Positions 44,079-54,000 of a DNA stretch of 56,832 nucleotides are shown here, in pieces. Origin of the DNA: Oscillospiraceae bacterium Zagget12. GTDB taxonomy: Bacteria > Bacillota > Clostridia > UBA1381. The stretch lies in NCBI GenBank assembly GCA_001941225.1, contig MSHM01000003.1:41164-97995 (forward strand). The letters are read 5' to 3'. The translations under genes and the position numbers were made by a program. The notes beneath the pieces are model-generated. The model was given only the letters and a program-made list of their open reading frames with translations. It was not told the origin of the DNA and ran no database searches. The first letter of the stretch is position 1. Every line of letters starts with the position of its first letter.

Positions 44079-44873
44079 TTGAAAAAATTATCAAAAGCCT
44101 ATATGGCTCTTGTATTGCTTTTCCTGTATATACCGATTTTCGTGCTTATAGTGTTCTCATTCAACGTGACCAAAAGCCGAAGTGTATTTTCGGGATTTAC
44201 ATTTGACTGGTACATAAAGCTGTTTCATAACGAGCTGATTCTGAAATCGCTTTTGAATACAATTATCGTTGCCGTTGCGGCGTCCGTCGCTGCCACAATA
44301 CTCGGCACGGCGGCGGCGATAGGCATAAACAATATGAAAAAGCTGCCGAAAACCCTCGTGATGCAGGGTACGAACATTCCCATAGTTAATCCCGAAATTG
44401 TAACGGGCGTTTCGCTTATGCTGCTGTTTGTATTCTTCGCGGCGAGAATGAATTTTGAATTCGGATTTGTAACACTGATAATCGCGCATATCACCTTTGA
44501 CGTTCCGTATGTCATTCTTAATATTATGCCGAAGTTCAGACAGATGAATCCGCATATTTACGAGGCGGCTCAGGATTTGGGCTGTAGTCCGGTATCGGCG
44601 TTCTTCAAGGTGGTTCTGCCCGAAATTATGCCCGGAGTGGTGTCGGGATTTTTGATGTCGTTCACGTTTTCCCTTGACGACTTCGTAATAAGCTACTTCA
44701 CAAGCGGCGCCACATCGCAGACATTGCCCATAACGATTTATTCGATGACAAGGCGAAAAATAAGTCCGGAAATAAATGCGCTTTCCACAATTATTTTCGT
44801 GGTTGTGGTAATAGTGCTTGTCGTGAAAAACATAATAGAACGCAAAAGCGCGCTGAAAAAGGAGGTTAAATAA
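44079..44873 (+). CDS. potC: Spermidine/putrescine ABC permease PotC
   Basis: This 264-residue permease with six spans has the EAA motif IYEAAQDLGCSPVSAFFKVV and the typical ending SFTFSLDDFVISYFTSG. The start is TTG at 44079 with AAAGGA about 13 nt upstream, a slightly long spacing. It is the third gene and shares its final base with the potD start. Confidence 0.92.
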   Translation: MKKLSKAYMALVLLFLYIPIFVLIVFSFNVTKSRSVFSGFTFDWYIKLFHNELILKSLLNTIIVAVAASVAATILGTAAAIGINNMKKLPKTLVMQGTNIPIVNPEIVTGVSLMLLFVFFAARMNFEFGFVTLIIAHITFDVPYVILNIMPKFRQMNPHIYEAAQDLGCSPVSAFFKVVLPEIMPGVVSGFLMSFTFSLDDFVISYFTSGATSQTLPITIYSMTRRKISPEINALSTIIFVVVVIVLVVKNIIERKSALKKEVK

Positions 44874-46135
44874 TGAAAAAATTTCTTATTGCCCTCACGG
44901 CGCTTTCCGTAGCGCTTATGTGCGGCTGTTCGCATATAGAGGAATACGAGGACGAAATCGAGGAAACCGAGGAGACTGAAATACAAACCGTCAGCGTGAA
45001 GGACGAGGAGTATTATACGCGGTTTAAGGACAGCGGTTTGTCGATAAACGTGTATAACTGGGGCGAATACATTCCGGACGGCAGCGACGAGGGTGTGCTT
45101 AACCTTAACGAGGAATTTACCAAGCTGACCGGCATAAAGGTAAACTACAGCACCTATGCCAGCAACGAGGAGCTTTACGCAAAGCTCAAGGGCGGCGGCT
45201 CCACCTATGATATTATCATTCCGTCCGATTATATGATTTCGCGAATGATAAAGGAGGATATGCTTGAGCCGCTCGATATGAGCAATATACCCAATTTCAG
45301 CAATATAATGGAAAAATTCCAAGACAGTGAGTATGACCCCGGGTCAAAATATTCCGTCCCCTATACATGGGGAACGGTCGGAATTATTTACGATAAAACC
45401 GTGGTTGACGAGGAGGAAATCGGCTGGGATATTCTGTGGAATGAGGATTACTCGGGAAGTATTTTGATGTTTGACAACCCGCGCGACGCGTTCGCCATAG
45501 CGGAAAATCTGCTCGGATTTTCGCTTAACACCGAGGACAGCGAGGAGCTGCAAAAGGCGGCGGAAAAATTAAAGGAGCAGAAAAAGGTTGTCCAGGCGTA
45601 TGTAATGGACGAAATATTTGATAAAATGGGCGCCGGCGAGGCTATAATCGCGCCGTATTACGCGGGCGATGCCGTGACGCTTATGGACGAATTTGAGGAC
45701 CTTGCCTTTGCCATTCCCGAAAGCGGCACAAACCTGTTTATAGACGCGGTATGTATTCCCAAGGGCTGCAAAAACACAGAGGCGGCGGAAATGTATATAA
45801 ACTTCCTATGCGAAAGAGATGTGGCATACGCCGTTACGGATTTTATCGGGTATTCCACGCCCAATCAAGCGGCGTTTGATATGCTTGACGACGATGTTAA
45901 AAACGACGGCATATCCTATCCCGACGATGAGTTTATAGAAACCAAAACGACAACCTTCCGTAACCTGTCCGACGAGGCAAATCTTGAAATGCAGACGCTC
46001 TGGACAGAGATGAAATCCTCCGAGGAGGAAACTCCGAACAGATTTATCGTTCCGGCGTTTATGCTTTTGTGCGTAGTCGCGTCGCTGATTATTCTGATAA
46101 GAAGATATATAAGAAAGAAAAAGGATATATTTTAA
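44873..46135 (+). CDS. potD: PotD-like polyamine-binding lipoprotein with a C-terminal membrane span
   Basis: This 420-residue solute-binding protein has a lipobox LMCGC (Cys about 19), an acidic linker (EEYEDEIEETEE) and the PotD fold: SINVYNWGEYIPDG, LNEEFTKLTGIKVNYSTYAS, STYDIIIPSDYMISRM and IDAVCIPKGCKNTEAAEMYI. It differs from the usual form by about 30 extra C-terminal residues with a hydrophobic span (FIVPAFMLLCVVASLIILI) and a basic end (RRYIRKKK). It would thus be held in the membrane at both ends. Its start overlaps the potC stop by one base, and it is the last gene before a terminator. Confidence 0.9.
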   Translation: MKKFLIALTALSVALMCGCSHIEEYEDEIEETEETEIQTVSVKDEEYYTRFKDSGLSINVYNWGEYIPDGSDEGVLNLNEEFTKLTGIKVNYSTYASNEELYAKLKGGGSTYDIIIPSDYMISRMIKEDMLEPLDMSNIPNFSNIMEKFQDSEYDPGSKYSVPYTWGTVGIIYDKTVVDEEEIGWDILWNEDYSGSILMFDNPRDAFAIAENLLGFSLNTEDSEELQKAAEKLKEQKKVVQAYVMDEIFDKMGAGEAIIAPYYAGDAVTLMDEFEDLAFAIPESGTNLFIDAVCIPKGCKNTEAAEMYINFLCERDVAYAVTDFIGYSTPNQAAFDMLDDDVKNDGISYPDDEFIETKTTTFRNLSDEANLEMQTLWTEMKSSEEETPNRFIVPAFMLLCVVASLIILIRRYIRKKKDIF

Positions 46136-46151
46136 AATCGTAAAACATATG

Positions 46152-46179
46152 AAAACCGCGCTTTTTGGCGCGGTTTTTA
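46152..46179 (+). terminator. Terminator of potABCD
   Basis: AAACCGCGC/GCGCGGTTT with a 6-nt loop and a T-run, 17 nt after the potD stop. Confidence 0.9.
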
Positions 46180-46232
46180 ATATCTGTCCGTCATTCAATG
46201 TTTTCGGCGGAAACAGCTTAATTCGGTTATTC

Positions 46233-47537
46233 TTATTTTACGTCAACCTTTTCGCCGGCAAGGATTTTATTCATCGTTCTCGCGGCGCACATCTTGCCGC
46301 ACATACTGCACGTATGCTTTTCCTCGGGCGGCAGCTCATTGTAATATCTCTGCGGCTTTTCCGGCTCAATAGCGTAGCGGAACATCTCGTCCCAGCATAC
46401 GCGGCGCCTTGCGTCGCTCATCTTATCGTCTATATCTCTCGCGCCGGGTATTCCCTTAGCCATATCGCCGGCGTGCGCGGCAATCTTAGCCGCCACAATG
46501 CCCTCCTTAACGTCATCGGCATTAGGCAGTCTTAAATGCTCGGCGGGAGTTACATAGCACAGGAAATCCGCTCCGTTTGCCGCTGCGACAGCGCCGCCTA
46601 TAGCGGAGGTGATGTGGTCGTAGCCGGGCGCTATATCCGTAACAAGCGGACCCAAAACATAGAACGGCGCGTTGTGGCAAAGACGCTTTTCCAATTTCAT
46701 ATTCGCCGCGATTTCATCTATGGTCATATGACCCGGTCCCTCAATCATAACCTGCACATTCTTTTCCCATGCGCGCTTTGTGAGTATGCCAAGCTCGATA
46801 AGCTCCGTAATCTGCGACGCGTCGGTCGAATCGTGCGTCGAACCGGGACGGCAAGCGTCGCCCAGGCTTATGGTAACGTCGTACTTCGCAAGTATGTCAA
46901 GCACCTTGTCGTAATACTCATAAAACGGATTTTCATTGCCCGTCATTTCCATCCAAGCGAAAATAAGCGAGCCGCCTCTTGACACGATATTGGTAAGACG
47001 TCCGCCCGACTCCTTGAATACCGCCGCCGTTCTGCGGTTGATGCCGGCGTGAATTGTCATAAAGTCCACGCCCTCCTTCGCGTGAGCCTCTATAACCTCA
47101 AGAAACTCGTCCGCCGTAATATCGGCAAGCTCCTTATCGAGATAGCCCACCGCGTCATACATAGGCACAGTGCCTATCATCGCGGGACACTCGTCAATAA
47201 GCTTTTGGCGAAATTCGTGCGTTTTTCCGTAGCAGCTTAAATCCATAATCGCCTCGGCTTTCATATCAACAGCCATTTTTACCTTTTCCCATTCGATGCT
47301 GTAATCCGTGCAGTCCTTTGAAATACCGAGGTTCACGTTGATTTTCGTTTTCATTCCCTCGCCGATCGCCTCGGGACTTATCGCAGTATGATTTTTATTG
47401 GCGGGTATAACTACCGCGCCTCTTGCTATTTTTTCGCGAAGGTCCTCGGCGTCAATATTTTCCTTAGCGGCGACAATCTCCATTTCCGAAGTGATTATAC
47501 CCTTTTTCGCGGCGTCCATTTGTGTTGTGTACGTCAT
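46233..47537 (-). CDS. thiC: Phosphomethylpyrimidine synthase
   Basis: This 434-residue radical-SAM enzyme makes HMP-P, the pyrimidine of thiamine, from AIR. It has the N-terminal region of the short clostridial form, the [17 protein letters not shown] and EGPGHM segments, and the C-terminal Fe-S cluster motif CSMCGKMCA (about 414-422). GAGGG precedes the ATG. It is preceded by a TPP riboswitch with terminator, and no other thi genes are in the window. Confidence 0.96.
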   Translation of the reverse strand: MTYTTQMDAAKKGIITSEMEIVAAKENIDAEDLREKIARGAVVIPANKNHTAISPEAIGEGMKTKINVNLGISKDCTDYSIEWEKVKMAVDMKAEAIMDLSCYGKTHEFRQKLIDECPAMIGTVPMYDAVGYLDKELADITADEFLEVIEAHAKEGVDFMTIHAGINRRTAAVFKESGGRLTNIVSRGGSLIFAWMEMTGNENPFYEYYDKVLDILAKYDVTISLGDACRPGSTHDSTDASQITELIELGILTKRAWEKNVQVMIEGPGHMTIDEIAANMKLEKRLCHNAPFYVLGPLVTDIAPGYDHITSAIGGAVAAANGADFLCYVTPAEHLRLPNADDVKEGIVAAKIAAHAGDMAKGIPGARDIDDKMSDARRRVCWDEMFRYAIEPEKPQRYYNELPPEEKHTCSMCGKMCAARTMNKILAGEKVDVK

Positions 47538-47568
47538 TATGTATCCCTCGTTTCTTAAAATATATCAA

Positions 47569-47690
47569 TAAAAATGCTCTCCGATAAAAGAGAGCGTTAA
47601 AATCCTTACATATCCCGCTGTGGCATTATCCGTTTGCGGTCAATGGGTCGAAGTATGACTTCCTCTCAGCAATAAGCTCCCCTTTTATTG
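47569..47690 (-). promoter_or_regulatory. TPP riboswitch with intrinsic terminator, upstream of thiC
   Basis: On the reverse strand the leader has the thi-box signatures: GGGGAGCTT, then GCTGAGAGG, CGACCC, and GGATAATGCCACAGCGGGATA, with the expected order and spacing (about 47608-47690). Next comes GCTCTC/GAGAGC followed by ATTTTTAT (47569-47596), an intrinsic terminator 30 nt before the ATG. By family knowledge, TPP binding favours termination, so thiC is off when thiamine is plentiful. Confidence 0.92.
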
Positions 47691-47788
47691 AGATTATTAT
47701 ATACCAAATATATGCGGGTGTCAAGATAATATGCTTTTATTGTCAAAAAAGAAAATGACAGCAAATGATATTTTTGTATAAATTTTTA

Positions 47789-47817
47789 TTGCGGCATTTA
47801 TATTAATATGATATAAT
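47789..47817 (+). promoter_or_regulatory. Promoter of the NifU-like/GGGtGRT operon
   Basis: TTGCGG (47789-47794), 17 nt and a perfect TATAAT (47812-47817). The leader carries a GCGG-TTCG-CCGC mini-hairpin (47829-47840) before GGAG and the ATG. Confidence 0.7.
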
Positions 47818-47862
47818 AAGGGTAATGAGCGGTTCGCCGCAGATGACGAAAGGAGTAATAGT

Positions 47863-48555
47863 ATGAAATATTCAAGCGAAGTAGAACAGATGTGTCCTTT
47901 GACAAAAGGCGCGTATCACGGTCCTGCTCCAATCCCTCAAGAGGGTAAATGGACGCAGGCAAAGGAAATTAAAGATATTTCCGGTTTGACACACGGTATA
48001 GGCTGGTGCGCTCCTCAGCAGGGTACCTGTAAGCTTACACTAAACGTAAAGGAAGGCATTATTCAGGAGGCACTTGTTGAAACAGTCGGCTGTTCGGGTA
48101 TGACGCACAGCGCGGCTATGGCGTCTGAAATTCTTGTCGGCAAAACAATTCTTGAGGCGCTCAATACAGACCTTGTCTGTGACGCTATCAACACGGCAAT
48201 GAGAGAGCTGTTTTTGCAGATTGTTTACGGTCGTACACAAACAGCGTTCTCGGAGGACGGTCTTCCGATAGGCGCGGGTCTTGAGGACCTCGGCAAGGGT
48301 CTAAGATCTCAGGTCGGCACAACATACGCCACTCTTGAAAAGGGTCCGAGATACCTTGAGCTTGCAGAGGGCTACATAACAAAAATCGCTGTTGACGACA
48401 ACAACGAAATCATCGGTTATAAGTTCGTACACCTCGGCAAAATGATGGAAATGATTGCAAAGGGTATGGACGCGAACGAGGCTTTGGCAAAAGCAAGCGG
48501 ACAATACGGCAGAGTTGACGACGCCGCAAAGCTGCTTGACCCAAGACACGAATAA
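47863..48555 (+). CDS. NifU/IscU-like protein of the GGGtGRT gene pair
   Basis: This 230-residue protein shows an IscU/NifU-N-like core: GWCAPQQGTCKLTLNVKEG (Cys about 49 and 56) and ALVETVGCSGMTHSAAMASE (Cys about 77), followed by helices to about 130. A further Cys is at about 11 (QMCPLTKGAY). The C-terminal 100 residues are extra relative to IscU. It is likely an Fe-S or metal-binding scaffold-type protein, but its target is unknown. It is always found with GGGtGRT proteins in Clostridia as far as I recall. GGAG lies 9 nt before the ATG; a 21-nt gap leads to the partner gene. Confidence 0.75.
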   Translation: MKYSSEVEQMCPLTKGAYHGPAPIPQEGKWTQAKEIKDISGLTHGIGWCAPQQGTCKLTLNVKEGIIQEALVETVGCSGMTHSAAMASEILVGKTILEALNTDLVCDAINTAMRELFLQIVYGRTQTAFSEDGLPIGAGLEDLGKGLRSQVGTTYATLEKGPRYLELAEGYITKIAVDDNNEIIGYKFVHLGKMMEMIAKGMDANEALAKASGQYGRVDDAAKLLDPRHE

Positions 48556-48576
48556 TCGAAAGGGAGGTAACACATA

Positions 48577-49578
48577 ATGGCTTTATTTGAAAGTTATGAA
48601 AGAAGAATAGATCAAATCAATGCTGAGCTTAACAAGCACGGCATCTCATCAATCGAAGACGCAAAAAAGGTCTGTGACGACGCGGGCGTTGACGCCTACA
48701 ACATCACAAAGGAAATTCAGCCGATATGCTTTGAGAACGCTTGCTGGGCTTACACCGTAGGCGCCGCAATCGCAATCAAGGACGGCGTTAAGACGGCGGC
48801 AGAGGCTGCCGAAAAAATCGGTCTTGGCTTGCAGTCATTCTGTATTCCAGGCTCGGTTGCCGATGACAGAAAGGTCGGCATCGGACACGGTAATCTCGGC
48901 GCGATGCTTTTAAGAGATGAAACAAAGTGTTTCGCGTTCCTTGCGGGTCACGAATCATTCGCCGCGGCGGAGGGCGCTATAGGTCTTGCAAGAAGTGCCA
49001 ACAAGGCTCGTAAAGAGGATTTGAGAGTTATCCTTAACGGTCTTGGCAAGGACGCCGCTCAGATTATTTCGAGAATTAACGGCTTTACTTATGTTCAGAC
49101 TCAGTTTGATTACTATACCGGAGAGGTTAAGGTTGTTAAGGAAACGGCTTACTCAAACGGCGAAAGAGCAAAGGTTCGCTGCTACGGCGCGGACGACGTG
49201 CGCGAGGGCGTTGCCATAATGCACCTTGAGGGCGTTGACGTGTCAATCACGGGTAACTCAACCAACCCGACAAGATTCCAGCACCCTGTTGCCGGCACAT
49301 ACAAAAAGGAATGTATCGAGCAGGGTAAGAAATACTTCTCAGTCGCATCGGGCGGCGGTACAGGCCGTACTCTTCACCCGGATAATATGGCGGCGGGTCC
49401 CGCGTCATACGGTATGACGGACACAATGGGCAGAATGCACTCCGACGCGCAGTTCGCGGGTTCATCATCTGTTCCGGCTCACGTTGAAATGATGGGACTT
49501 ATCGGTATGGGCAACAACCCGATGGTAGGCGCTACCGTTGCAGTTGCAGTTGCCGTTGAAGAGGCAATGAACAAATAA
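48577..49578 (+). CDS. GGGtGRT-family protein
   Basis: This 333-residue cytosolic protein has the name-giving motif SGGGTGRTLHPDNMAAGPASY (about 257-277, motif GGGTGRT) and a highly conserved C-terminus (MHSDAQFAGSSSVPAHVEMM). Single cysteines lie in VCDDAGV, QPICFENACWAY, SFCIPGSV and KCFAFLAGHE. The family (Pfam GGGtGRT) has no proven function. The motif is Gly-rich and could bind a phosphate or cofactor. GGGAGG precedes the ATG. It is the second gene of the pair; the structured element copy B and a terminator follow. Confidence 0.88.
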   Translation: MALFESYERRIDQINAELNKHGISSIEDAKKVCDDAGVDAYNITKEIQPICFENACWAYTVGAAIAIKDGVKTAAEAAEKIGLGLQSFCIPGSVADDRKVGIGHGNLGAMLLRDETKCFAFLAGHESFAAAEGAIGLARSANKARKEDLRVILNGLGKDAAQIISRINGFTYVQTQFDYYTGEVKVVKETAYSNGERAKVRCYGADDVREGVAIMHLEGVDVSITGNSTNPTRFQHPVAGTYKKECIEQGKKYFSVASGGGTGRTLHPDNMAAGPASYGMTDTMGRMHSDAQFAGSSSVPAHVEMMGLIGMGNNPMVGATVAVAVAVEEAMNK

Positions 49579-49580
49579 TT

Positions 49581-49660
49581 CAACACGAAAAATAAACGAC
49601 ACTTCTTTTCCGCGTTGTGATTTGCGCCGCAGAGCGGCAAATATGAAAATTAATAGACAA
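49581..49660 (+). other. Structured element, copy B (candidate RNA element after the GGGtGRT gene)
   Basis: CAACACG (49581-49587) can pair with CGCGTTG (49611-49617), enclosing 23 nt that include AAAAATAA and TCTTTTC. GCCGC/GCGGC (49626-49630 with 49634-49638) forms the second hairpin after a 8-nt joiner. Order, spacing and loop sequence match copy A at 15138-15215, although only the genes around them differ. It lies directly after the operon stop codon and before the terminator. Confidence 0.5.
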
Positions 49661-49690
49661 AACCGTGTATCGGTTTTGTCTATTTCTTTA
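49653..49690. terminator. Terminator between GGGtGRT and thrE
   Basis: ATAGACAAAACCG/CGGTTTTGTCTAT with a 5-nt loop; T-rich sequence follows to the right. It overlaps the end of the leftward thrE small gene and can serve both directions. Confidence 0.9.
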
Positions 49691-50108
49691 TTTTTTTAAA
49701 AAACAGTCTGTTCGGCAGAGCGAAAACAAGCACAATGCCTATGGCAATAGCCGAGGCGGCTTTAATTGTGTCGATACCCACGGACATTGCCTTAACATAA
49801 TCCGAGGCTATTATATTAAACACCGTATGATACATACCCGCACCCGGAACAAGCGGTATTATGCCGGCTATAAGATAAACGGTCACGGGTGTTTTACGCA
49901 AATTGGCAAATATTCTCGAAACAGCCGTGACAGCGGCGGCGGATATAAGCACCGCGCCCGAGCGGTCGCCGATAAGCATGGCGGTTTGATATATTCCCTC
50001 CGCCGCAAGTCCCGCCAATCCGCAGAATATCAACTCCGAGCGGCTCACGTCAAAAATAACGGCAAAGGCAAGCGCCGCCGCAAACGCCGCAATCATTTCA
50101 AATATCAT
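49680..50108 (-). CDS. Threonine/serine exporter, small subunit (ThrE C-terminal/DUF3815 type)
   Basis: This 142-residue protein has four spans. It corresponds to the C-terminal half of ThrE: the EMIAAFAAALAFAVIFDV start, the conserved GLAGLAAEGIYQ, and VYLIAGIIPLVPGAGMYHTV with the PLVPG motif. It overlaps the large subunit gene by 4 nt. The pair together would export Thr/Ser or related solutes, and here may help handle amino acid overflow. Confidence 0.88.
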   Translation of the reverse strand: MIFEMIAAFAAALAFAVIFDVSRSELIFCGLAGLAAEGIYQTAMLIGDRSGAVLISAAAVTAVSRIFANLRKTPVTVYLIAGIIPLVPGAGMYHTVFNIIASDYVKAMSVGIDTIKAASAIAIGIVLVFALPNRLFFKKIKK

Positions 50109-50860
50109 AGCCGCCCTCCCGAAATATACTCCAGCATATACATCATCGCTCCCGCGCCCGCCGCGAGCGCCACCGCCGTGACAACGGCGTCAAATATCCT
50201 CGTGCCGCCGGAAAGATAATCGCCGGCTATAATATCCCTCAGCGCGTTCGTTACGGCAAGTCCCGGCACAAACGGCATTATAGAGCCGGCTATCATTATG
50301 TTTATATTGCCGCCCAAACCCAATGTATACATCAGCGCGGTTAGCATCGCTATCAATACGCCGCCGGAAAATGTCACGATAAAATCCGCCGCGGAGTGCC
50401 GCCGCATAAGCCATATAACCGCGTACACCGCCGCGCCGACAAGGAACGAGTTTGCGCTGTCGGACAAGCCGCCGTTTTGGAGCAGAGTGAAAAAGGCGCA
50501 GCTTACCGCCGCGGAAAGCGTTTTCACCCACACGGGGTAGCCTTTGGATTGCTTTATCCCCTCAAATCTCTCGACCGCCTCGCCAAACCCGATTTTACCG
50601 CTCACTATATCTCTCGACATCATATTTATTTTTGACACCTTCTCAAGATTTATCGTTCTCTTGCCCACGCGCACCGTTACGGTATATATTTCTATATTTA
50701 CAAAAAATCCCGTAAGCACGACAAATATCTCGCTGTGACCGTTATAAAAATGCTTTATTATCCTTGTAAGAGTGTCCTCGACGCGGCTTGTTTCGCCGCC
50801 GCTTTCAAGCAGGCACTTCCCCACCTCCGCCGCGAAATCCAACAATTCTTTCAATTCCAT
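50105..50860 (-). CDS. Threonine/serine exporter, large subunit (ThrE N-terminal/DUF1212 type)
   Basis: This 251-residue protein has a cytoplasmic N-terminal part with the family marks CLLESGGETSRVEDTLTRI and VVLTGFFVNIEI. Five spans follow (about 120-250), with IAGSIMPFVPGLAVTNALRD carrying the PFVPG motif that mirrors PLVPG in the small subunit. GGAGGGCGG precedes the ATG. It is first of the two-gene unit. Confidence 0.9.
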   Translation of the reverse strand: MELKELLDFAAEVGKCLLESGGETSRVEDTLTRIIKHFYNGHSEIFVVLTGFFVNIEIYTVTVRVGKRTINLEKVSKINMMSRDIVSGKIGFGEAVERFEGIKQSKGYPVWVKTLSAAVSCAFFTLLQNGGLSDSANSFLVGAAVYAVIWLMRRHSAADFIVTFSGGVLIAMLTALMYTLGLGGNINIMIAGSIMPFVPGLAVTNALRDIIAGDYLSGGTRIFDAVVTAVALAAGAGAMMYMLEYISGGRL

Positions 50861-50895
50861 AATCCGCCCTCCGTTTACAGTATGCGCAGATTATT

Positions 50896-50930
50896 CACAA
50901 AAAAACCGTTTCGATTTTATCGAAACGGTT
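50896..50930 (-). terminator. Terminator of the 25-codon peptide gene
   Basis: AACCGTTTCGAT/ATCGAAACGGTT enclose TTT; read leftward a TTTTTTT run follows. It is 15 nt past the short gene's stop codon. Confidence 0.9.
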
Positions 50931-50944
50931 CTTTAAAAATTCCT

Positions 50945-51022
50945 TCAGGAATTGATTTTAATTGCAAGGAGCATTGCCGCTCCCGCGCTTACCATCACTA
51001 TGCCGAGTATAATCATAATCAT
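50945..51022 (-). CDS. Small hydrophobic membrane peptide, 25 (or 23) codons
   Basis: A complete miniature gene: a TATAAT -10 on the reverse strand (51046-51051), an AGGAGG ribosome site, ATG at 51022 (or the better spaced ATG at 51016), a reading frame MIILGIVMVSAGAAMLLAIK then INS, stop at 50945, and a strong terminator. The peptide is one membrane-spanning helix with a Lys near its end. Such peptides can be toxin-like, or small regulators of membrane proteins. Neither role can be shown here. It sits between the rhamnogalacturonan lyase and thrE genes. Confidence 0.65.
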   Translation of the reverse strand: MIMIILGIVMVSAGAAMLLAIKINS

Positions 51023-51078
51023 TTCCTCCTATTGTTTATGATTACATTATACTCTTAAAGGTGTCCTATAAACAGGAC

Positions 51079-54000
51079 TTAAAATAACGGTTTCATATTT
51101 AACAGAGTGTCCCAAACGTACACCTTTACCGTATCAGTATCGCTGAAGGTCTTATCCGAATATATAGTGTTCTCGCCAATATTAATTTCCTGATTTTCCT
51201 CTACGTATATTCCGGTCAGTCTGCCGTCCGTGCTGTACGAGGCGAAAATCACCGTTGCCGCCGTTATATTGCCGCTCGATGTAATAACCGCGGCATTGCT
51301 TTCTCTGTCATATTCAACCTTGTCCTCTATCGGCGCGTCTGTTTCCTCGGGTGCGGTTGTTTCCTCGGGTATTGTCGTTTCCTCCGGCGCGTCTGTTTCT
51401 TCCGGTATTACTGTTACCTCCGGCGTAGACGTTATCTCCGGTGTTACCGTTACTTCCGGTGTGGCTGTAGGCGCAACCGTCGGCGTCGGACTGGGCGATG
51501 GTGTCGGACTGGGTGTCGGCGTTGCTATGAGAGTTTCAGGCACATATACCTCTATATTATCTATATAAGCCGTGGTTGATGCAGCCCAATTCATAATTTC
51601 AATGCCGGTTATTTCACTGCAGCTTGTGTCGTAATAATCAATGTCCTCGGCGCTGAAATATGTGGTATTTCCGTCCAAGCTCGTTACGGTATAGTCAAGA
51701 GTTTTCGCGGAATAATCCGCCTCAACCGTTATATGAACCCAACTCGGAATATTTGAGGGCAGCGTTTTTATGGAGCCGTTTATCTTAAAGCCGTTACTGC
51801 TGCCCGTATTGCCTATTTGATAAAGCGCGCCCGTAGACGTATCCGTGCCGTATGAGATATTTCTCGCATTGCTGTCAATCAGCAAATAGTTTATTCTTGT
51901 ATTTGTTATGGTTGAAAAGTCGGCTGCGTCAAACTCAATTTTTACGTTATCCGCGCCCTTTACATACTCGGAGAAATCCAACTGCGCTCGTTCAATTTTA
52001 TCCGTGTAGGTGGAATTTATATCTGACGACGACGTAATCGCTAACACCTTTGTGGTATTGCTGCCGCTGCCGTCCTTGACTTCTAATGTCGCTCTGTCGG
52101 TGTTTATATTCGTAAAAGCCGTGTCATCGTCCTCAAAATCCCATTGCGCCGCTATTGCATACTCTACCTCTGCCGAGCCCTGTGACGAGCTGCTGCTTAC
52201 ATAGTAGCCTATATGCGGCGGCTGATTATACGCCGTCTGCTCCGCTGCCACTCCGCTGCGGTACACAGCATCGTACATCAGCGATTTCATCTTATAATCC
52301 GTGTATATATTTGTAGTGTAAACCCTTAAACCGCTGTTGTCGTCAAGCGGATATATAACCTCCTCGCGCCAATCGCCGAACAAGTCCGCCGTCAGCGACG
52401 GGTTCGCTTTTGTACCGTTTATACTTGTGCAGCCGTCGGCTGTAAATATTGACTTCATTGCAAGAGTGGATTTGTTCCACGAGGTTATTTCCGTGCCGTC
52501 AAGCAGCTCGTCATACAAATCGCCGTCCCAGAAAATACGGAAATTATTGCTAAAGCTGTAATCCGATTCAGTAAAGGTATCTCCGCCCTCGGCAATATAT
52601 GCCGAAACCTGACTTCCGCCGTTTATTTGATAATATCCGCCCGCGCCGACGTCCGCCATCATTCCTCTTCCGGTGTCCTTTGACGCGCTTTTGTGAAACA
52701 TAATCGTGCCGTCCTTGGGGTCAATAACGGATGCGCCGTAATCCAATGTGATTTCCTCACCGCTTAAGGTATTTGTTCCGCCGCCGTCCTCATGAACCGT
52801 GAAAAACTCATATCCGTCATGTGTCGGGTCGTAATCTCCTATATGCAGCGCGTCACCGTGTTGGAGATAGGTACACCATTCCACCGATAGTTTGTTGTTG
52901 TTAAAACCATAGCATAACGCGCCCGTAAGAACCTCGTCCTTGCCGTCATTATCGACGTCCGCAACGGTGCAGTTATGGTTGCCCTCGCCGACATATTTTT
53001 CATTTCCGGACACATAGCCGTTGACGCCCTTGTAATTCTCGTTGCTGTCATAGCTTGCGGAGGTTGATTTTGAGCTGTATGATGTAACGTCATATGTGTC
53101 AAAGCTGTAGTCACAGCTAAGCGTTTCACCATCGAATGAAACAGCGCACGCCGCCTGACGTTCGCCGCTACCGCCGCTTTGACGCATATAATAGCCGCGC
53201 ATATATACCGCGTAGGGTGTTGAGCCGTCAAGATATGCCACAGTCGCTGTAAATCTGTCGCAGCGGTTTCCGTAGCTGTCACCCCATACCGATGCGGCAA
53301 CGCGTTGGTTGGGGTAGTATATGGTATCTTCCGCTGCGCCTGTTACACCGTTAAACACTGTTAGATATTCATCGCCCTCAAGAACATATCCGCTGCTGAC
53401 GGTTATATAAGATGTTTCGTTTGTTGCGTTCGTTACATTTTTTATCTCGTCAACATGGCTTGCCGCTGTAACATAAGCGCCGTTTCCGTCCTTTGAACCC
53501 GGAGCGGTTTTTGCCGTTACCTCCGCATAGCTGTCATTATCGAAGTCGTATACAAGAAATTGAGTATAGTGCGCTCCGGCGCGAATATTCTCGCCGAGGT
53601 CTATTCGCCAAAGCCGAGTTCCGTCAAGCTTATACGCGTCAAGATATACATTTCCCGTTACACCCGCCTGAGAGTTATCCTTGCCATTACAGTCCCATTT
53701 TATTACCAGTTCATATTCGCCGTCGCCGTCCAAATCACCGCAGGACGCGTCGTTTATTGTGTATTCAACATCTTCATATTCGGCGTTGTGATAGTCGGAA
53801 ACCTCTTTTCCGTTAGCATCTGTGAAACCCAAATAGCTGTTGCCGTTCGCATTTGTAAAGGTTGCCGTTTTCGGCAGGCTGACCGCCGCCGGTTTATAGC
53901 TTGTCAAATCAATATCAAAATAATTATCACCGCTTGAAAATGCCTTCACCGCCGTTTCGCTGTCGGCGCTTTCTCCGTGCGGGACTACTTTGTATTCCGA

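Noticed and set aside
48577-49578. L-serine dehydratase alpha subunit
   Set aside because: Considered from its Gly-rich, Cys-bearing sequence, but the GGGTGRT motif and C-terminal signature fit the GGGtGRT family.
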